64,000 bases of DNA from Aldehydirespirator sp965116665. Lineage in GTDB: Bacteria; Actinomycetota; Acidimicrobiia; Acidimicrobiales; Aldehydirespiratoraceae. Below the pieces are notes generated by a model, which was not told the DNA's origin, did not search any database, and worked only from the letters and a program-made list of their open reading frames with translations. The position numbers and the translations under genes were made by a program. Positions 60,228-64,000 of this stretch are shown one piece after another. The stretch lies in contig OZ220709.1 in the NCBI GenBank assembly GCA_965116665.1, positions 2,046,001 to 2,110,000 of the forward strand, read 5' to 3'. Each line of letters begins with the position of its first letter. The stretch's first letter is position 1.

Positions 60228-61661
60228 GTGCGACAACGATCGAGGGTTCAGAGCCTTGCTTGTGAAATCTCCGCGAGGTCGAGGCGAGTCCGCGGCCTGA
60301 CACTGACCGCTGTGCTGGCCGCGATGGCCCTCGCAGCATCGGCTTGCTCGGGCGACACCGCTGTCACCCAGGCGACTCCAGACGAGGCCCCTGGCGTTCC
60401 GAGGATCGTCGCCACCACCGGCATCTGGGCCGATGTTGTGGCGAACGTCGCATGCGACGGCTTGGCCGAGGTTGAGACGGTTATTCCCGTAGGCGGCGAC
60501 CCGCACGGCTACGAGCCCTCGCTGCAGGACCGGGAGCGCATGGAGAACGCCTCGCTCGTGGTGGCCAACGGGCTCGGCCTGGAGGAGGGTCTCGAGGACA
60601 CTCTCGAAGCGGTCGCGGAGGCGGGTACGCCGGTGTTCGAGTTCGCCGAAGAAATGGAAATCGTTCCATTCGCTTCCGACGAAGGCCACGACGACCACGA
60701 CGACGAAGGCCACGACGACCACGACGACCACGACCACGACGACCACGACGACCACGACGACGAAGGCCACGACGACCACGACGACGAAGAGGGCCACGAC
60801 GACCACGACGACCACGACCACGACGACCACGACGACGAAGGCCACGACGACCACGACGACGAAGAGGGCCACGACGACCACGACCACGACGACGACGAAG
60901 GCCACGACGACCACGACGACGAAGAGGGCCACGACGACCACGACGACGAAGGCCACGACGACGAAGGCCACGACGACCACGACGACGAAGGCCACGACGA
61001 CCACGACGACGAAGAGGGCCACGACGACCACGACGACGAAGGCCACGACGACCACGACGACGAAGAGGGCCACGACGACCACGACGACGAAGGCCACGAC
61101 GACCACGACGACGAAGGCCACGACCACAGCGGCGGCGATCCCCACGTGTGGTTCGATCCCCACCGGGTCTCGGATGCACTGCCCGCGCTGGCTCGAGTGC
61201 TGACAACGGACGTCGGCCTGGACGCGGCTGCGGTCGAAGCGTGCCTGTCCAGCTACATCGAGGAGCTAGAGACCCTCGATGCCGAGATCGCGGCGAAGGT
61301 CGAGCAGCTACCGGCCGAGAACCGCAAGCTGGTCACCAACCACGAGGCGCTCGGGTACTACGCAGAACGTTACGGATTCGAGGTGATCGGCACGGTCATC
61401 CCATCACCGGCGAGCATGGCCCAGGCGAGCCCGGCCCAGCTCGAAGAGTTGGCCGAGATCATCGAGCACGAGGGAATCCCTGCCATCTTCGCCGAGACCC
61501 AGCACTCCGTCGACGACATCGAGTCTCTGGCCTCCCGGGTCGGTGACGTCGAAGTGGTGACGCTCTACACCGGCAGCCTCGGCCCTGCCGGAAGCGGCGC
61601 CGAGACCTACGTTGGCTTCCTGCGAACCAACACCGAGCTGATAGTCGATGCTCTGAGCTGA
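60228..61661 (+). CDS. znuA: ZnuA-like zinc-binding lipoprotein with giant His/Asp-rich insert
   Basis: A 477-residue solute-binding lipoprotein of the zinc ABC family. The signal peptide ends LAASAC (lipidated Cys40). IVATTGIWADVVANVA opens the first lobe; expected zinc-ligand histidines are in GGDPHGYEPS, GGDPHVWFDP and TNHEALGYY, with FAETQHSVDD in the second lobe. Between the first two ligands lies an insert of about 150 residues (151-300) built almost only from His, Asp, Glu and Gly. Such His-rich loops are known in ZnuA at 20-40 residues; this one is several times longer. It captures zinc outside the membrane. Confidence 0.92.
   Translation: MRQRSRVQSLACEISARSRRVRGLTLTAVLAAMALAASACSGDTAVTQATPDEAPGVPRIVATTGIWADVVANVACDGLAEVETVIPVGGDPHGYEPSLQDRERMENASLVVANGLGLEEGLEDTLEAVAEAGTPVFEFAEEMEIVPFASDEGHDDHDDEGHDDHDDHDHDDHDDHDDEGHDDHDDEEGHDDHDDHDHDDHDDEGHDDHDDEEGHDDHDHDDDEGHDDHDDEEGHDDHDDEGHDDEGHDDHDDEGHDDHDDEEGHDDHDDEGHDDHDDEEGHDDHDDEGHDDHDDEGHDHSGGDPHVWFDPHRVSDALPALARVLTTDVGLDAAAVEACLSSYIEELETLDAEIAAKVEQLPAENRKLVTNHEALGYYAERYGFEVIGTVIPSPASMAQASPAQLEELAEIIEHEGIPAIFAETQHSVDDIESLASRVGDVEVVTLYTGSLGPAGSGAETYVGFLRTNTELIVDALS
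60678..61127 (+). repeat. In-frame tandem repeat coding for His/Asp-rich insert
   Basis: About 450 bp of imperfect tandem repeats built from GACCACGACGAC and GACGAAGGCCAC units, encoding mainly EGHDDHDD and EEGHDDHDD blocks. The period varies in multiples of 3, so the frame is kept. It should be prone to length change by slippage. Confidence 0.9.
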
Positions 61662-61682
61662 GCGGCACTAGAACATCTCGTC

Positions 61683-62570
61683 ATGGAGTTCCTCACCGAC
61701 CCTGTGACGTGGTGGATCGACCCATTCACGTCAAACGTGTTCATGCAGCGAGCCCTCTACGCGGGCCTGCTCGTGGTGCTCACCACCTCGGTAGTGGGCA
61801 CATGGGTGGTGCTGCGAGGCATGAGCTTCTTGGGGGACGCTCTGGCCCACGGGGTGCTGCCCGGCATCGCGTTGGCCTTCATCATCGGCGTGGACACCAC
61901 CATCGGCGCCTTCGCGGCAGCCCTGGCGATGGTGTGGGGCATCAACCTGATCCGCAACCACTCGCCGCTTCCTGAGGACACCTCCATCGGAGTCCTGTTC
62001 GTCGGATTCCTGGCTCTGGCGGTGGCCATCATGTCCAGTTCGTCGGGGGCCTACACGGGCGACCTGAACCGCTTCCTGTTCGGCTCCATCACCGGAGTCA
62101 GCAATGGCGACCTCCTCCACCAGGGGATCGCGGCCGTCATCTCGCTGGGCGGGGTGGCCGTCTTCTACCGAGCGTTCCTAGTCATGACCTTCGACTACGC
62201 CCAGGCCCAGGTGCTCGGCCTACGTCCCCGCCTCGCCCACGGCGCGCTGCTGGCCCTACTGGCCATCTCGATCGTCGCATCGTTCGAGGCGGTGGGGAAC
62301 CTGCTGGTGTTCGCTTTCCTGATCGCCCCACCGGCCACAGCAGTGCTGCTGGTGCGGCGGGTGCCCCGCATCATGGCGGCCGCGGCCGCGACCGGGACGG
62401 TGTCGACGGTGCTGGGGCTGCTGGTCAGCTACCACTACGACACCGCCGCGGGGGCCACCATGGCCCTGGCCACCGTCGTCGTGTTCCTGGCGGTGCTCGC
62501 AGTCAAGGCCACGGTTGTCGCAATGGGCGCTCGCCGCGGGCATTCTCACGCGGCTGCGACCGTGGCTTAG
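61683..62570 (+). CDS. znuB: Zinc/manganese ABC transporter permease (ZnuB-like)
   Basis: A 295-residue ABC-3 family permease with about eight hydrophobic helices. Family segments are FMQRALYAGLLVVLTTSVVGTWVVLRGM (start, split around residue 20-45), SFLGDALAHGVLPGIALAF and FEAVGNLLVFAFLIAPPATA. It ends in a short His-containing tail (GHSHAAATVA). It lies 21 bp after znuA. No ATPase gene follows: the next gene is on the opposite strand and overlaps its end by 4 bp. Confidence 0.92.
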   Translation: MEFLTDPVTWWIDPFTSNVFMQRALYAGLLVVLTTSVVGTWVVLRGMSFLGDALAHGVLPGIALAFIIGVDTTIGAFAAALAMVWGINLIRNHSPLPEDTSIGVLFVGFLALAVAIMSSSSGAYTGDLNRFLFGSITGVSNGDLLHQGIAAVISLGGVAVFYRAFLVMTFDYAQAQVLGLRPRLAHGALLALLAISIVASFEAVGNLLVFAFLIAPPATAVLLVRRVPRIMAAAAATGTVSTVLGLLVSYHYDTAAGATMALATVVVFLAVLAVKATVVAMGARRGHSHAAATVA

Positions 62571-63973
62571 GGCTCGCCCCCGCGGTCGGCTGCGCGACCG
62601 GCCGCGATCTTGCGGCCGACGGCTCGGGCCGCATCCGAGATCTGGATGCGCCGGGCATCGAAGTCCGGCCCCCGGGTGGCGTCGAGCGCCAGCCGTGACG
62701 TGGTGCCCAGCTTGTCGGCGGACGGGTCGAGGGCGCTTCCCGGAAGGCCGTCGATCACCACCATGTCCCGGGCGGGCTGGAAGTGGGTGGCCAGCGCCCA
62801 GAGCACGGCCTCATCGTTGGTGATGTCCACATCCGCGTCGACCGCGACCACGGTCTTGAGGTACGGGTCCCATCCGAGCAGCGCCAGAAGCGCCTGGCGG
62901 GCCTCGCCGACACGGCGCTCGTCGACCGCCACGTAGCAGTGGAAGTGCGTGCCCGAGTTCGGGTAGTGCACCCCCACCACCGAACCGAAGCGATCCTTGA
63001 GCTTCGCGATCATCTCCGCTTCGCGGGGCACCCGCCCGAGGTTGAGATGCTCATTGGAGTTCCCGCCGACCACATCCACCCAGACGGCCCCGTGACGCTG
63101 CATGACCGTGCACACGTCGATGCGGTTGCGGGTCGAACGGTCCGAGGAATACCCGGAGAACTCGCCGAACGGTCCCTCGTCCTCGTCGGCGGCGGGATCG
63201 ATCTCGCCCTCGAGGACGACCTCGGCCGCCGCGGGAACCCGCAGGCCGTGGCGCGGTGTGCGCACCACTTCCAGGGGCGCACCGAGGAGACCGCCCGCGA
63301 TCTCGCGCTCGTCGACGCCGAACGGGGCCCGGGCCGATGCGGCCAGCATGAACAGCGGGTGGGCACCGATGACCATCGCGACGGGAAGCCGCCGGCCGGA
63401 GGCGGCAGCATCCTGCAGCAGGCGCCAGAGGTCGCCGCGGGAGTGCAGGCTCGTGCCGAGCGTCGTCGCCGACGCGACCACCGAGCGGTGGTAGCTGAGG
63501 TTGCCCCGGCCGCCGCCGGTGGCATCCTCGGCCACCACGATCCCGCTGGTGATGTAGGGGCCGAGGTCGGTCGCGAAATGGGTCAGCAGCGGCAACTCGA
63601 ACAGATCGATGCGGTCGCCGGCATCGACCCGGTCGGTGATCGGCCCGCCGTCGACCTCGATCATCGGCATGGCCTCAGCGGCCAGATGCTGGTACCGGTC
63701 GTGGAGCTCGCCCGGCCGGGCGCCGAGCATCCGCTCGATGCGCGCCCGGGACGCGAAGATGTTGGTGACGACCTCCCGGTCGGCCCCCTTCACGCAACCG
63801 AAGCGCAGCAGCGGATGCCTTCCCCGGTCGGCCAATTCCCACACGACTGCGGTGATGTCCTGGTCGAGCGAGACCTCCCGGTCGACGCTTCTGACATCGT
63901 CGGGGTACGCGGCCTCGTAGTCGCGCAGGAAGTCTTGGAGGTTCTGCCCGATCACGGCAGCCGACCGTGCCAC
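62567..63973 (-). CDS. UbiD-family decarboxylase
   Basis: A 468-residue UbiD-type protein, which uses prenylated FMN to decarboxylate aromatic or unsaturated acids. Landmarks are NLQDFLRDYEAAYPDDV at the N-terminus, GNLSYHRSVVAS, GAHPLFMLAAS and the active-site region DEDEGPFGEFSGYSSD. A UbiX-type flavin prenyltransferase is needed but is not in the window. The GTG start is 27 bp from the window edge, so an upstream extension cannot be fully excluded. Confidence 0.9.
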   Translation of the reverse strand: MARSAAVIGQNLQDFLRDYEAAYPDDVRSVDREVSLDQDITAVVWELADRGRHPLLRFGCVKGADREVVTNIFASRARIERMLGARPGELHDRYQHLAAEAMPMIEVDGGPITDRVDAGDRIDLFELPLLTHFATDLGPYITSGIVVAEDATGGGRGNLSYHRSVVASATTLGTSLHSRGDLWRLLQDAAASGRRLPVAMVIGAHPLFMLAASARAPFGVDEREIAGGLLGAPLEVVRTPRHGLRVPAAAEVVLEGEIDPAADEDEGPFGEFSGYSSDRSTRNRIDVCTVMQRHGAVWVDVVGGNSNEHLNLGRVPREAEMIAKLKDRFGSVVGVHYPNSGTHFHCYVAVDERRVGEARQALLALLGWDPYLKTVVAVDADVDITNDEAVLWALATHFQPARDMVVIDGLPGSALDPSADKLGTTSRLALDATRGPDFDARRIQISDAARAVGRKIAAGRAADRGGEP

Positions 63974-64000
63974 CTCAGGCGATGGGGGTGCCGTAGCTGC

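Noticed and set aside
60678..61127. Possible CRISPR-like repeat array
   Set aside because: Repeat units are contiguous, vary in length by multiples of three, have no unique spacers and lie in frame inside znuA.
60183..61163. Long minus-strand frame rich in Val opposite the zinc-binding protein
   Set aside because: It is the reverse complement of the His/Asp tandem repeat (GAC/CAC reads as GTC/GTG). The plus strand has signal peptide and zinc-ligand motifs, so this frame is a shadow.

Overview
The window is GC-rich and densely coding. It looks like an actinobacterial chromosome, probably an uncultured, aerobic, heterotrophic member of the Acidimicrobiia or a relative. Supporting signs are the abundance of acyl-CoA dehydrogenases, LLM-type (probably F420-linked) oxidoreductases, amidohydrolase_2 proteins, CaiB transferases, a TIGR03084 protein, and many leaderless genes whose start codon sits 6-8 nt after a TANNNT -10 box. 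The taxonomic call is an inference from gene content. I saw no rRNA, tRNA, CRISPR array, integrase or transposase, but RNA genes were not searched with a covariance model.

Layout. (1) 39-11366, plus strand: a compact catabolic operon with overlapping ATGA/GTGA junctions. It holds two acyl-CoA dehydrogenases, an AMP-forming ligase, a CaiB CoA-transferase, an SCP2-type thiolase, a BadH-like SDR, an LLM oxidoreductase, an amidohydrolase, an enoyl-CoA hydratase, a SnoaL-like protein and a second SDR. The set resembles CoA-dependent breakdown of an alicyclic or isoprenoid acid. (2) 11413-20956: two amidohydrolases, two MFS transporters, a CoA ligase broken by one missing base, an LLM oxidoreductase, an SDR and a Rieske oxygenase. 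One MFS gene is preceded by a coupled leaderless 14-codon ORF. (3) 21023-27122: a lipoprotein with a duplicated domain and a cupredoxin-like end, a beta-carbonic anhydrase, a D-aminoacylase-family hydrolase, a decayed zinc alcohol dehydrogenase flanked by 14-bp direct repeats, a hypothetical protein and an LLM oxidoreductase. (4) 27159-37742, minus strand: biotin-dependent acyl-CoA carboxylase beta and alpha subunits plus AtuA, then TIGR03084, enoyl-CoA hydratase, two tandem phosphotransferases and a zinc alcohol dehydrogenase. (5) 37949-50147: a DsbA-like protein, a Baeyer-Villiger-type monooxygenase, PEP carboxylase, a geranylgeranyl-reductase-family flavoprotein, a zinc ABC ATPase with a His-rich tail, a TauD dioxygenase, uracil-DNA glycosylase, an alkyltransferase, uridine kinase, an aminotransferase remnant beside a hairpin element, and a small KOW/SH3-like protein. 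(6) 50172-54363, plus strand: amidohydrolase, acyl-CoA dehydrogenase, enoyl-CoA hydratase and SDR. (7) 54477-59647: two tandem, paralogous, secreted proteins of about 830 residues with no recognised function. (8) 59675-62570: Zur-like repressor diverging from a ZnuA-like lipoprotein, with a 450-bp His/Asp-coding repeat, and a ZnuB-like permease. (9) 62567-63973: UbiD-family decarboxylase.

How the parts fit. The zinc operon lacks an ATPase, and the one zinc-type ATPase lies 15 kb away, so the two loci probably supply one transporter. The catabolic blocks all feed acyl-CoA beta-oxidation. The carboxylase/AtuA block suggests methyl-branched (leucine- or terpene-like) acyl-CoA breakdown, and the Baeyer-Villiger and Rieske enzymes would add oxygen to rings or ketones upstream. 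Three genes are clearly damaged (ligase, alcohol dehydrogenase, aminotransferase), so some accessory functions are decaying, or the assembly contains indels.
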